64,000 nucleotides of DNA from NCBI RefSeq assembly GCF_023715895.1, contig NZ_JAMBOO010000004.1, positions 124,001 to 188,000 of the forward strand, written 5' to 3'. This DNA comes from Domibacillus indicus. GTDB lineage: Bacteria > Bacillota > Bacilli > Bacillales > Domibacillaceae. Under the pieces are notes generated by a model. The model did no database searches. It had not been told where the DNA came from and saw nothing but the letters and a program-made list of their open reading frames with translations. Shown here piece after piece: positions 54,391-62,666 of this stretch (its first letter is position 1; each line of letters starts with the position of its first letter). A program made the translations under genes and the position numbers.

Positions 54391-54948
54391 TTATGTGTTA
54401 TCGCTTTGAAAAGACAAACAGGTTAAATAGTGGCCGTTCAAGTATTGCTGCCGGGTTAAATCCTTTGTTTCAGAAAAACCGTCCTCCAGCAGCTCTTGAA
54501 ATGCCTGGTCTGTTTCAAACCAATGAACAAGCAGGGCCTCGTTTTCTCCGAGCGGCAGCGCGATGCCGATGATATACTCCCCACATCCAGTTCTTATGTT
54601 CCATTTGATGCCGTCTGCCCAGTGCTCGTATCTGTCATTTGGAAGCCGGGAGCCTGCAAACGCAAATGGCTTCTTCCATCTTTCCAATATGTGTTGAATA
54701 ATGGGTTTTGCTGTAAGCGCCTGCTTTTCTTCGATATAATGAAGCCATAAGAAATCGTTTTCGATCATGGCGTACCATTCATCAAGGGCAGATTCAACTG
54801 CATCGTGCGTGACGTATGTGCTGAGAAGCGGAATCCATGTATGATGCAGCCGTTCAAGCTGTTCGGGGTCCGCATGCTCCTCGACATAATCAGTAAAGCC
54901 GTTTAAAACCGTCAGCAGTTCGCGTTCGTAAAGAGAGGTCACCGTCAA
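54391..54948 (-). CDS. uncharacterised protein
   Basis: About 185 residues from TTG 54948, chosen because AAAGGGGA lies 7 bp upstream; a longer reading to 55101 would run into the divergent gene. No family is recognised. The sequence is soluble, rich in acidic and aromatic residues (FLWLHYIEEKQAL, GIKWNIRTGCGEYIIGIAL), with a helical N-terminal half that recalls plant-type four-helix folds. It is divergent from a DHFR-like gene, with 46 bp between starts. Terminates at the copy 2 element. Confidence 0.6.
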   Translation of the reverse strand: MTVTSLYERELLTVLNGFTDYVEEHADPEQLERLHHTWIPLLSTYVTHDAVESALDEWYAMIENDFLWLHYIEEKQALTAKPIIQHILERWKKPFAFAGSRLPNDRYEHWADGIKWNIRTGCGEYIIGIALPLGENEALLVHWFETDQAFQELLEDGFSETKDLTRQQYLNGHYLTCLSFQSDNT

Positions 54949-54994
54949 TGTAAAATCCCCTTTTTGATTTTTATTATAAAGGAGAGATGGAGAA

Positions 54995-55504
54995 ATGGGC
55001 AGAAGTGTGTTGTACATTGCCGTAAGTCTTGACGGCTTTATTGCAAGAGAGGACGGGTCAGTGGATTGGCTCGATGACGTAAAGGGAGACGGAGGAGACA
55101 ATGGCTACCTGGCTTTTTATAAAACGGTTGACACGCTTCTCATGGGACGCGGCACGTACGAGAAAGTGCTCCAGCTGACGGATGATTTTCCATATGCGGG
55201 CAAGAAATGCTGCGTGCTGTCAAGAACGATGAAAGGAAAAACAAATCATGTTGTTTTTACAGACGAGCCGCTGACGGAGGTGCTGGCACGGGAAGAAGGG
55301 ACTGTTTGGGTGGTTGGCGGTGGACAAGTTGTGAAGGAATGCCTTGCTCATGATTTGTTTGATGAGCTGTTTATCGCTGTGATACCGAAAGTGCTGGGTG
55401 GTGGCATTCCACTGTTTCCACCCGGCACAGAAGCTTCGTTTTCACTTGCTGGTGTAGAAAAGCTGGGAGACATCGTATCGATTCACTACAAGCGAAAGGA
55501 ATGA
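54995..55504 (+). CDS. dihydrofolate reductase family (RibD C-terminal-like) protein
   Basis: 169 residues. YIAVSLDGFIAREDGSVDWL at the N-terminus, DTLLMGRGTYEKVL and WVVGGGQVVKECL are the conserved blocks of the RibD_C/YyaP-YwjB group, which share the DHFR fold and bind NADPH. Substrate is not known; it is not a canonical FolA. RBS AAAGGAGAG. The sugar dehydrogenase gene starts 4 bp after the stop, so the two are co-transcribed. Confidence 0.83.
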   Translation: MGRSVLYIAVSLDGFIAREDGSVDWLDDVKGDGGDNGYLAFYKTVDTLLMGRGTYEKVLQLTDDFPYAGKKCCVLSRTMKGKTNHVVFTDEPLTEVLAREEGTVWVVGGGQVVKECLAHDLFDELFIAVIPKVLGGGIPLFPPGTEASFSLAGVEKLGDIVSIHYKRKE

Positions 55505-55508
55505 TTCG

Positions 55509-56528
55509 ATGGCGAAAAAATGGCTGGCAGGCGTGTTGTTAGCAGCAGGCTGCGGCATGCAGGAAGCAGAGCAGACGGAGCCGGCAGATGACGCGGAGCG
55601 TAAAGAACTGGAGGTAGAAGCAGAAAATTTGGATGTTCCGTGGTCGATTACCGAAAGTAAAGGCGTGTTTTATATTTCCGAGCGAAACGGCACCATTGCC
55701 AAAGTGGAAGATGGTGATGTAGAGCATCAGCCGGTCGAGCTGGAGGCACCGCTTTCGGACGCGGCGGAAGCCGGTTTGCTCGGTTTCGTGCTGGCGCCGG
55801 ACTTCGCCGAGTCAAAAGAAGCCTATGCTTATTACACGTATGACAAGGAAGGAAAGCCCTATAACCGGATTGTGATTGTTAAACAGCATGATTCCCGCTG
55901 GAGCGAAGCGGATACGCTCCTAGATGGCATTCCATCCGGCAGCTTTCATCATGGCGGCCGGCTTGAAATCGGACCGGATGGTGCTCTTTACGCGACGATT
56001 GGAGATGCGTCCAATCCAGAAACCGCTCAAAATCCTGATTCATGGAACGGAAAAATTATCCGGATTAATGAATCAGGCGAGGCGGAGGTATACAGCATGG
56101 GCCACCGCAATCCACAGGGCCTTGCCTGGGATGAAAGCGGGACGATGTATGCCTCTGAACACGGACAGTCTGCAAACGATGAAATAAACCTCATCCAAAA
56201 AGGAAGAAATTACGGCTGGCCGGACATTGAAGGAACGGAAGAAGCCGAGGGACTTCAAGCACCTCTTGCTGTGTCCGGCACAGATGAAACATGGGCTCCT
56301 TCAGGGATGGCCTGGCGTAAAGGAGTGCTTTACGCGGCTTCACTCCGTGGTGAAGCGGTGCTGAAAATCGATCCCAAAACAGGAAAGGTGTCAAAAGAGA
56401 TTGAAGGCTACGGCCGTATTCGAGATGTGTTTTCTGACGGGGATGATCTTTATTTTGTGACGAACAATACAGACGGGCGCGGAAATCCGGCAGCTGGCGA
56501 CGATAAACTGTACCGCATGGAATATTAA
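55509..56528 (+). CDS. PQQ-type soluble aldose dehydrogenase family lipoprotein
   Basis: 339 residues. Short signal peptide with lipobox LAAGC (Cys15), then an acidic linker and a six-bladed beta propeller of the glucose/sorbosone dehydrogenase family: NLDVPWSI, SFHHGGRLEIGPDGALYATIGD, YSMGHRNPQGLAWDE, ASEHGQSANDEIN, GKNYGWP-like GRNYGWPDIEG. Catalytic His is in FHHGGRL. It would be a surface sugar dehydrogenase if PQQ is available; no PQQ synthesis genes are seen, so activity is uncertain. Confidence 0.82.
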   Translation: MAKKWLAGVLLAAGCGMQEAEQTEPADDAERKELEVEAENLDVPWSITESKGVFYISERNGTIAKVEDGDVEHQPVELEAPLSDAAEAGLLGFVLAPDFAESKEAYAYYTYDKEGKPYNRIVIVKQHDSRWSEADTLLDGIPSGSFHHGGRLEIGPDGALYATIGDASNPETAQNPDSWNGKIIRINESGEAEVYSMGHRNPQGLAWDESGTMYASEHGQSANDEINLIQKGRNYGWPDIEGTEEAEGLQAPLAVSGTDETWAPSGMAWRKGVLYAASLRGEAVLKIDPKTGKVSKEIEGYGRIRDVFSDGDDLYFVTNNTDGRGNPAAGDDKLYRMEY

Positions 56529-56619
56529 AGGTGAATATCCACTCTACCCCTCTATTGCAGGCAGAATAGTTGCGGCTTCTTCTTTTTCCTCCTACTCTAA
56601 AGAAAAGGAGTGGAGAAAG

Positions 56620-57318
56620 ATGAAAGTAGAAATTTGGTCTGATTTCGCCTGCCCGTTTTGCTATATCGGCAAACGCCGGTTTGAGGAAGCGGCGGCACAA
56701 TTTGACGGCAACATAGAGATAGAGTTCCGCAGCTATGAGCTTGACCCGCATGCACCGGTTAAGTCAGAGGAAAGTGTGCACAGCGCATTGGCGAAAAAGT
56801 ACGATATGACAGTGGAAAGTGCCAAAGCAATGAATGACCGAATGACTGAGCAGGCAAAGGAAGCCGGCCTCGTTTATAATATGGATACCATCGTTTTAGC
56901 AAACACGCATGATGCACACCGCCTGTCCCATTTTGCCAAAGAAAAAGGAAAAATGAATGAATTTACAGAGCGGGTATTAAGGGCTTACTTTACTGAATCT
57001 GAACATATTGCAGATGCAGACTTGCTGGCTGGATGGGCAGAAGAGGCAGGTCTGGACCGAGCTGAAGCAAAAGAAGTACTGCAAAGCGGCAAATATAGCG
57101 ACCGTGTCCGCGCTGATCAAGAAGAAGCGCGCGACATTGGCATCGAAGGCGTTCCATTTTTTATTTTCAATGATAAATATGCTGTTTCCGGCGCGCAGTC
57201 TGTTGAGGCGTTTAAGCAGGTGCTTGACCAGGTAGCGGCTGATGAAGAAGTAACAGCAGGCAAAACCGAATGGTGCCAGGATGATGACTGCACGGATGGG
57301 GAAAGCAGCCAGGATTGA
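56620..57318 (+). CDS. DsbA-family oxidoreductase, FrnE/YwbO type
   Basis: 232 residues. The thioredoxin-like active site is Cys11-Pro-Phe-Cys14 in WSDFACPFCYIGKRRFE. A helical insert follows, and cis-Pro block EGVPFFIFNDKYAVSGAQ near 180 identifies the FrnE subfamily. It is cytoplasmic and lacks a signal peptide. The C-terminus is extended by a short acidic tail with a further Cys pair region (WCQDDDC). Role is likely thiol-disulfide exchange under oxidative stress; substrate unknown. Confidence 0.86.
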   Translation: MKVEIWSDFACPFCYIGKRRFEEAAAQFDGNIEIEFRSYELDPHAPVKSEESVHSALAKKYDMTVESAKAMNDRMTEQAKEAGLVYNMDTIVLANTHDAHRLSHFAKEKGKMNEFTERVLRAYFTESEHIADADLLAGWAEEAGLDRAEAKEVLQSGKYSDRVRADQEEARDIGIEGVPFFIFNDKYAVSGAQSVEAFKQVLDQVAADEEVTAGKTEWCQDDDCTDGESSQD

Positions 57319-57392
57319 ATGCCTGAAAACTAGACATCTATAACAGAAGAGAATAAGAAAGCGTCGCTCAGCCATTTGTGAGACGAAGGGAG

Positions 57393-57423
57393 AGGCCAAA
57401 GCCGCTAACGGCTTTGGCCCTTT
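57393..57423 (+). terminator. terminator after the FrnE-like gene
   Basis: GGCCAAAGCCG, loop CTAA, CGGCTTTGGCC followed by CTTTAT; also faces the minus-strand pseudogene. Confidence 0.8.
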
Positions 57424-57447
57424 ATAGGATAACGGCAGGCTTAAAGC

Positions 57448-58734
57448 TCAAACAAGCCGGGCGCAATGAATACCGCTCGCGGTGGCGCCGATTGTGCCGC
57501 CGCCTGGAAAAATCGAATCGCCGCACAGCCATAGATTCGGCAGACCGGAGCGGTGAGACAGCGAGCCAAACAGCGCGTGCTCAGTGGTTTGCGGAAATTC
57601 GGGTACACGGATCCGATCATCGCCAGCATTTTCTCGGTCAGCTTTTCTTTGTACGCATCATATTCCTGCTTCGTCTGCCAATGATCCGGGGAGGAATGAG
57701 TGGAAACGGTCATCGTTCGTTTGCCTTCCGGTGCCCACAGGCGGTCGTATTTAGCAGAAAGAGACATAAACAGGTGGCTGCCTTCACTCCTTGAATCCGA
57801 GGAAATCTGCCTAAACGGCGGAAATGAATCCGGGATCAGCGCCCCGTCCAGTAGTAAATAGAGGGTATGCGTAATCCAGGTTGGCCTGCCGGGAAGCTTT
57901 CGGTGCCGGCCCGAAAGACCGTTTACGAGGGAGGGCAGCTGCTGGATGGAGCCGCTAAAGATAATATGCTTGGCGTGGTATTCGTTGCCGCGCTCGTCAA
58001 CAGTGGTCCATCCGCTGTTTTTTTCATGGATACAATCCATCGTTTTTTCTTCAGGACACCTCCGTTTTCACGAATCGAATCGGCCAATGTTTCAGCGACA
58101 CGGTACAAGCCGCCTTCGTGATAAATATTAAGTGCCGTCGCTGCCATCAAATAGGAAACATATTTTGAGGTTGTCTGCATACTGTCGATTAACTGGCCGT
58201 CAAGCAAATGAATAAATGCACCTTCTTTGCCGAGGCCATGCTTGTGCAGCCGGTTTTCAAGCGTGGCGCGCGCAAAGGGCGCAAGCTTTGCATGCCAGGG
58301 CAGGAGAGACAAAAGCAAATACGCCCATTCGCCGGCTGTTTGAGGCGGAAGAGCAGGAAGGGGTTTCATGATCTAGCGAACGGCCGCCGCTGTTTCCCAT
58401 AATTCTTTGTAAAAAGAGCGGATCCGGCTGGCCGCATGTGGAAAATGGGCACAAATAGCTTCAAGATACTGTGCACGGTCCCGGTAATAAGGAATAGACT
58501 GTTTGGGAAATGAAGCGTCATAACCGTATCAAGCAGGCGCAGCACCCGCTTGTGAAAGTCTCCTCTTTCAAAACCCATGCCAAGCGTTGCACCTACTGGA
58601 AAAAGAGCATGCCGCTGCTGGAATTTTCCGGCGCATCCACTCCATTCAGAGGAAGCTTCGAGCACCGTTACGTCATGCCCGGTTCGGGCTAAAATGGCTG
58701 CTGCTGTTAATCCGCTGATAATAAGTGTATGCAC
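57448..58734 (-). pseudogene. decayed phytoene-desaturase-like FAD oxidoreductase
   Basis: A former gene of about 430 codons on the minus strand. It starts GTG 58734 after AGAGGTAA with HTLIISGLTAAAILARTGHDV, where the GxGxxG of the FAD motif is missing. The frame shifts near 58505 (IPYYRDRAQYLEAICAHFPH continues in a second frame), meets an in-frame TAG near 58374, shifts again near the A run at 58040, and once more near 57600, after which LWLCGDSIFPGGGTIGATAS gives the conserved C-terminus. Four lesions plus the motif loss make it non-functional. Family: CrtI/COG1233 amine-oxidase-like; original substrate unknown. Confidence 0.85.
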
Positions 58735-58813
58735 AAAATTACCTCTTTTCTTTAGTGTGAAGAAGGAAAAGAAACCTTGCAATGTTAAACTCGTTCGGAA
58801 AGGAAGATAGAAC

Positions 58814-59389
58814 ATGAGATATGCACTTCTGGGCGACCTGCACTCAAGTGTAGAGGATACAGAAGCAGTGCTGAAGCATATTGAATACTGTGCACCAGAC
58901 GCAGAAATTATGGGACTTGGTGATTTATATGAATGCAGCATCCGCAGGCGAAAAGCAGCGACAACAAGAGGTATTTCAATGGAAAAAGCGGCGCAGATGC
59001 CGGAAAAGTTTGCATCGCTTCTCACTTTTCCATCTGTGCGTGGAAACCAGGAAGAGCGGATTATGCTTGTGACCGGCTGTCATGATTTTGCTCATCTGCC
59101 GGAGGAATTAACAATCGACGGCGCCGTGTTAATGCATGGACATCAATGGAAATGGGCAAAAGGCTGGCTGCCGGTCCTGCCCAAAACTGATCCGCCGCTC
59201 ATTTTTTTCGGGCACAGCCATACAGCCGGACTGTACAGGAAAGGAAAACCGCTGCCATTCGAATATGGAAAGCCCATCTTTTTAAAGAAAAAGCGGTATG
59301 GGATTAACGCCGGCGCCGTCTGGCAGTCCCGTGAATGGGTGCTGTACGATTCCTCGGCGCGGACCGTTACCTTTATGAAAGCTTTGTAA
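58814..59389 (+). CDS. calcineurin-like metallophosphoesterase
   Basis: 191 residues. Metal-site blocks in order: LLGDLHSSVEDTEAVL (residues 5-20), GLGDLYECS, VRGNQEERIM, MHGHQWKW and FGHSHTAGLY. The fold matches YfcE/MJ0936-type phosphodiesterases, although GNQEE replaces the common GNCD. Probably a soluble manganese-dependent phosphodiesterase of unknown substrate. RBS GGAAAGGAAG, terminator after the stop. Divergent from the decayed gene. Confidence 0.83.
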   Translation: MRYALLGDLHSSVEDTEAVLKHIEYCAPDAEIMGLGDLYECSIRRRKAATTRGISMEKAAQMPEKFASLLTFPSVRGNQEERIMLVTGCHDFAHLPEELTIDGAVLMHGHQWKWAKGWLPVLPKTDPPLIFFGHSHTAGLYRKGKPLPFEYGKPIFLKKKRYGINAGAVWQSREWVLYDSSARTVTFMKAL

Positions 59390-59392
59390 ATA

Positions 59393-59424
59393 AAAAACAC
59401 GACAATGGGCTTGTCGTGTTTTTT
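59393..59424. terminator. bidirectional terminator between convergent genes
   Basis: AAAAACACGACAA, loop TGGGC, TTGTCGTGTTTTT. Serves the phosphoesterase (+) and the permease (-). Confidence 0.9.
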
Positions 59425-59428
59425 CTGT

Positions 59429-60859
59429 TTAAAGCAGCATTCTTTTATTTGAATTCAGCTGTATTTCCTGCTTTTCCAGCTCCATCAGCTTTGTTTTCTT
59501 GATTTTCAAATGATAAACCGTGTAGCACAGCAGAATAAAGGGAATGCCGCAATAAAGAGCCATACGCTGCTCGGCATTAAATGCCATACTGATTAAAACG
59601 GTACAGTTCAGGAGGAGGCCAAGCATCGGCAAAAACGGATAAAGCGGCGCCTTGAATTTTAAATCCTCTACTTTTCCGCCTTCACGAAGATATTTTCTCC
59701 GGAAAGCAAGCTGTGACGCGCTAATGGCAATCCAGCCGACCTGCGCCCCAAGTCCTGCGATCGAAAGCAGCCATACAAACACGGTTTCTTCCGCGAAAAA
59801 GCCAGATAAAAGCGACAGCAGGGCGATCCCGAGCGTTAAAAGCAATGAATTCATCGGGACGCCTTTTTTGTTTACTTTCGCAAGTGCCGGCGTGGCCATG
59901 CCTTCTTTTGAAAGAGCGTACAGCATCCGGGACGCCGCGTATAAGCCCGAATTTCCAACGGACAGCAGAGCGGTTAAAATAACAAAGTTCATGATATCAG
60001 CTGCATAAGGAATGCCGATGCGGTCAAACACAACAACAAATGGGCTTTCAAGCACGCCCGCCTGATCAGACGGAATCATGCCGGCCAAAACAAAAATCGA
60101 TAAAACAAAAAACAGAAGCGTACGCCAGACAGACTGCTTAATTGAGCGGGGAATCGTTTTTTCTGGATGTTCACTTTCCCCTGCCGCAATCCCGATCAGC
60201 TCGGTGCCTTGAAACGAGAAATTCACCGCAATCATCGTAATGATAAGAGCAGAAAGACCATTCGGCAGCAGGCCGTCCTCAATATAATGAGAGAAATACG
60301 GTGCCTCCTGGCCGCCTTTCATATCGATCAAGCCAAACATCGCGGCGCCGCCTAAAATAATGAATAACACGATCGCCATAATTTTGATGCTCGAAAACCA
60401 AAACTCTGCTTCTCCGAACGCTTTTGCAGACAAGGCGTTTAAAATAAAAAGTATACCGGCAAACACGGCAGACCATATCCATGTGGGCACATCCGGGAAC
60501 CACCTGCCCATCAGCTGACCGGCTGATAGAAATTCCAGCGCCACTGTGACAGCCCATCCGAGCCAGTAAATCCATCCGAGTGTGAAGCCGGTTGCCGGTC
60601 CGATAAATTTAGTGGTATACGTTTGAAAAGAACCTGATACCGGCATAGCTACCGCCAATTCCCCGAGGCAGGCCATCGTTAAATACATCACAAAGCCGCC
60701 GACTAAAAAAGATAATATGGCTCCGCCGGCTCCGGCCTGGCTGATTGTATAGCCTGATCCAAGAAAAAGGCCGGTTCCAATTACACCCCCAAGCGAAATC
60801 ATAAATAAATGCCGTGTTTTCATCGTGCGCTGAAGCTCCTGGCTGCCAGGCTGCTGCAT
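59429..60859 (-). CDS. RocE/RocC-like amino acid permease
   Basis: 476 residues, 12 predicted helices, APC superfamily. The N-terminus ELQRTMKTRHLFMISLGGVI, then FQGTELIGIAAGESEHPEKT and the C-terminal FRRKYLREGGKVEDLKFK closely follow what I recall of B. subtilis RocE, an arginine/ornithine permease of the Roc arginine pathway. Start ATG 60859 after AAGGAGGAG. A perfect palindromic cre site lies 25 bp upstream and a RocR-like palindrome 160 bp upstream. No rocA, D or F genes are adjacent, so substrate remains inferred. Confidence 0.82.
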   Translation of the reverse strand: MQQPGSQELQRTMKTRHLFMISLGGVIGTGLFLGSGYTISQAGAGGAILSFLVGGFVMYLTMACLGELAVAMPVSGSFQTYTTKFIGPATGFTLGWIYWLGWAVTVALEFLSAGQLMGRWFPDVPTWIWSAVFAGILFILNALSAKAFGEAEFWFSSIKIMAIVLFIILGGAAMFGLIDMKGGQEAPYFSHYIEDGLLPNGLSALIITMIAVNFSFQGTELIGIAAGESEHPEKTIPRSIKQSVWRTLLFFVLSIFVLAGMIPSDQAGVLESPFVVVFDRIGIPYAADIMNFVILTALLSVGNSGLYAASRMLYALSKEGMATPALAKVNKKGVPMNSLLLTLGIALLSLLSGFFAEETVFVWLLSIAGLGAQVGWIAISASQLAFRRKYLREGGKVEDLKFKAPLYPFLPMLGLLLNCTVLISMAFNAEQRMALYCGIPFILLCYTVYHLKIKKTKLMELEKQEIQLNSNKRMLL

Positions 60860-60883
60860 ACGATCTCCTCCTTACATCTTTAC

Positions 60884-60899
60884 TTGGAAACGTTTCCAA
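60884..60899 (-). promoter_or_regulatory. palindromic cre site upstream of the permease
   Basis: TTGGAAACGTTTCCAA is a perfect 16-bp palindrome of the TGNAAACGTTTNCA cre type, 25 bp before the start codon. Suggests CcpA repression of amino acid uptake. Confidence 0.72.
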
Positions 60900-61021
60900 A
60901 TGGTTCTTCTTATGGCTGTGTGCAAATTTAGTACTACATCTATTTTTCCGAAAACCGTTAAAAGAAAAAGAATGCTAATGTGCCATTCGATTGATTGAAA
61001 GACAATCTTTTTTGCGTTTGG

Positions 61022-61037
61022 CTGCAAAATTTTGCAG
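61022..61037. promoter_or_regulatory. RocR-like palindrome upstream of the permease
   Basis: CTGCAAAATTTTGCAG is a perfect 16-bp palindrome whose arms TGCAAAA/TTTTGCA resemble RocR activator sites as I recall them from B. subtilis. No sigma-54 promoter with correct spacing is seen between it and the gene. The remaining DNA from 60900 to 61129 holds no gene. Confidence 0.4.
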
Positions 61038-61129
61038 GGGGTAAAGAACAGCCGACTTCTATTAAACACATAAAAAGGGGAATCGGTCAATCCATCTGAG
61101 GAACAGAGTTCATTCCAAAAAACGATTGA

Positions 61130-61563
61130 ACTGGAAAGAACCCTCTTTCTATAAGAAGAGGGCCGATAAGGCGACAGGCGCACGGCTTCGCTTTCCATGG
61201 GGCAGGCGCTGAGCCCGTCTTTGCAGCACAGCTGCCCAGCCGGTCTCAGCCGGCCCGCTCGTCCCATAGGAGTCTTCGCCGCTCGCCCGTCGCCTATGCG
61301 GTTGGACAAAAATGAACAGCCTGAAAGATACACTTTCCGCTATCATCAAAGCGGTAAAAAGCAAATGTGAATATGCCTTCTTTGCTGCTTTTAAGAAAAA
61401 AATGGGGAAGTCTGGTCGGCTTCCCCTATCGGCTCTTTTTAAGAAGCGATGTTTCTCGAAAAGAAACCTGCTCTTTTTAATAGTGAAAGCTTTTGTGAAA
61501 AAAGACTGACGGCTTTGTCGACAGTCTCAAAACCCTCTTTCTATAGAAAGAGGGTTCTTTCAG
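61130..61563. repeat. MITE-like element inside a split terminator, copy 3
   Basis: AACCCTCTTTCTATA (61139) begins a 24-nt hairpin unit that recurs at 61531 (22 of 24 identical). Outer arms ACTGGAAAGAACCC and GGGTTCTTTCAGT remain complementary across the element. The inside, read on the minus strand, has GTCGACAAAG, the 33-nt stretch identical to 25883-25915, an A/T-rich 100-bp part, and the GC-rich block with CTCGTCCCATAGGAGTCT at 61258-61275. It follows the stop of the AEC gene. No transposase is visible. Confidence 0.78.
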
Positions 61564-62469
61564 TTAACCGCCAAGAAAAAACAGGACAATCGGAATAGTG
61601 AGAATACTCAACAGCGTTGTGATCAATGTTGTGAAGGAAACGAGGTCGGGTTCTGTACCGAATTGAATCGCAAACATGGTTGTATTCGCTGCAGCGGGCA
61701 TGGCTGCCAGAAGAATCATCACGTCCTTTAATAAATCATTGGCCGGTATAAAAGAGACGATGGCGGCAGCGAGAAGCGGTGATACAATCATACGGATCAC
61801 AGAGACCGCGTTGACGTATTTGTATTCGACCCGCTTTGTCGCAATCACTGCCAGCTGCATGCCCAGCACAATCATCACGGTTGGAATCGAAGCATCTGCC
61901 ACTAAGCTGATCGCGTCCATAAACGATGGCGGAATCGAAACATGCAGCAGCTGAAGCAAGACACCGAGAAAGGCTCCATACAAAACAGGCATCCGCACAA
62001 CCCGCTGAAGCGACTGCTTTAAGGTCGTTTCTTCTTCGCCGCCAAGAGACGCCGCAAACAAGCCGATTGTATTCATTAGAAATGATTGAAAGACCATAAT
62101 AATAACCGCGTATTCGAAGCCTACAGCGCCAAAAGCAAACAGCACAACGGGTGCTCCGTAATTGCCGCTGTTCATAAAAACACCGCCCAATACCATCGCC
62201 GCCATTTTTTGGCGGCCGGCTTTCATAAAAAAGCCGGTAATAAGTACGACGACAATGAGGACAAGCGATAAAACGAGGCAGAAAACCGTAATGTACACGT
62301 ATTCCATCGTTAATTTGTTGGCATAAAAGGTTCGAAAGGCAAGAAAAGGCGACATTAAATACAGTGCAGCCATCGAAATCGAGCGAATTTCAAATCCGAT
62401 CCATTTTTGGCCGAGATAGCCGGTTAAAAAAATCAGGAATGCTGGCAGCACAATCATAAATAATTCCAA
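61564..62469 (-). CDS. AEC family transporter (auxin/malate efflux carrier type)
   Basis: About 301 residues if started at TTG 62469, with GGAG 11 bp upstream; ATG 62457 is an alternative and a longer reading to 62547 lacks an RBS. Ten predicted helices in two halves; VFMNSGNYGAPVVLFAFG and LLAAMPAAANTTMFAIQFG are the crossover-region blocks of the AEC family. Substrate is unknown; bacterial members carry malate, malonate or are uncharacterised. Its terminator is split by the copy 3 element. Confidence 0.8.
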   Translation of the reverse strand: MELFMIVLPAFLIFLTGYLGQKWIGFEIRSISMAALYLMSPFLAFRTFYANKLTMEYVYITVFCLVLSLVLIVVVLITGFFMKAGRQKMAAMVLGGVFMNSGNYGAPVVLFAFGAVGFEYAVIIMVFQSFLMNTIGLFAASLGGEEETTLKQSLQRVVRMPVLYGAFLGVLLQLLHVSIPPSFMDAISLVADASIPTVMIVLGMQLAVIATKRVEYKYVNAVSVIRMIVSPLLAAAIVSFIPANDLLKDVMILLAAMPAAANTTMFAIQFGTEPDLVSFTTLITTLLSILTIPIVLFFLGG

Positions 62470-62628
62470 AACGAGGTCATCTCCGTCCCATTTCAACTCT
62501 TTCTTTATCATACCAAAATTTTTTGTCGAAAACAGGCGAATTTCCATTCCTTGCTATAGGCGAGCGAGGCTGATTCGTGTACAATACAAGATGTTGTTTT
62601 TCAGAAGTAGAGAGAAATTATCTGAAAA

Positions 62629-62644
62629 AACCGACTAGTCGGTT
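62629..62644 (+). promoter_or_regulatory. palindromic TetR-type operator upstream of the acetate transporter
   Basis: AACCGACTAGTCGGTT is a perfect 16-bp palindrome 22 bp before the start codon. Its ACCGAC/GTCGGT arms are typical of TetR-family operators. No TetR gene is in the window. Confidence 0.5.
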
Positions 62645-62666
62645 AAAATATATGTTGGAGGAAAGT

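Noticed and set aside
60978-60990. Sigma-54 promoter for the RocE-like permease
   Set aside because: TGGCAC is present but the GC of the -12 element is only 7 bases after GG instead of 10.
61312-61509. 65-codon frame within repeat copy 3, considered as a transposase remnant
   Set aside because: Lys/Phe-rich with no DDE, HUH or reverse-transcriptase motif; the homologous part of copy 1 does not keep the frame.
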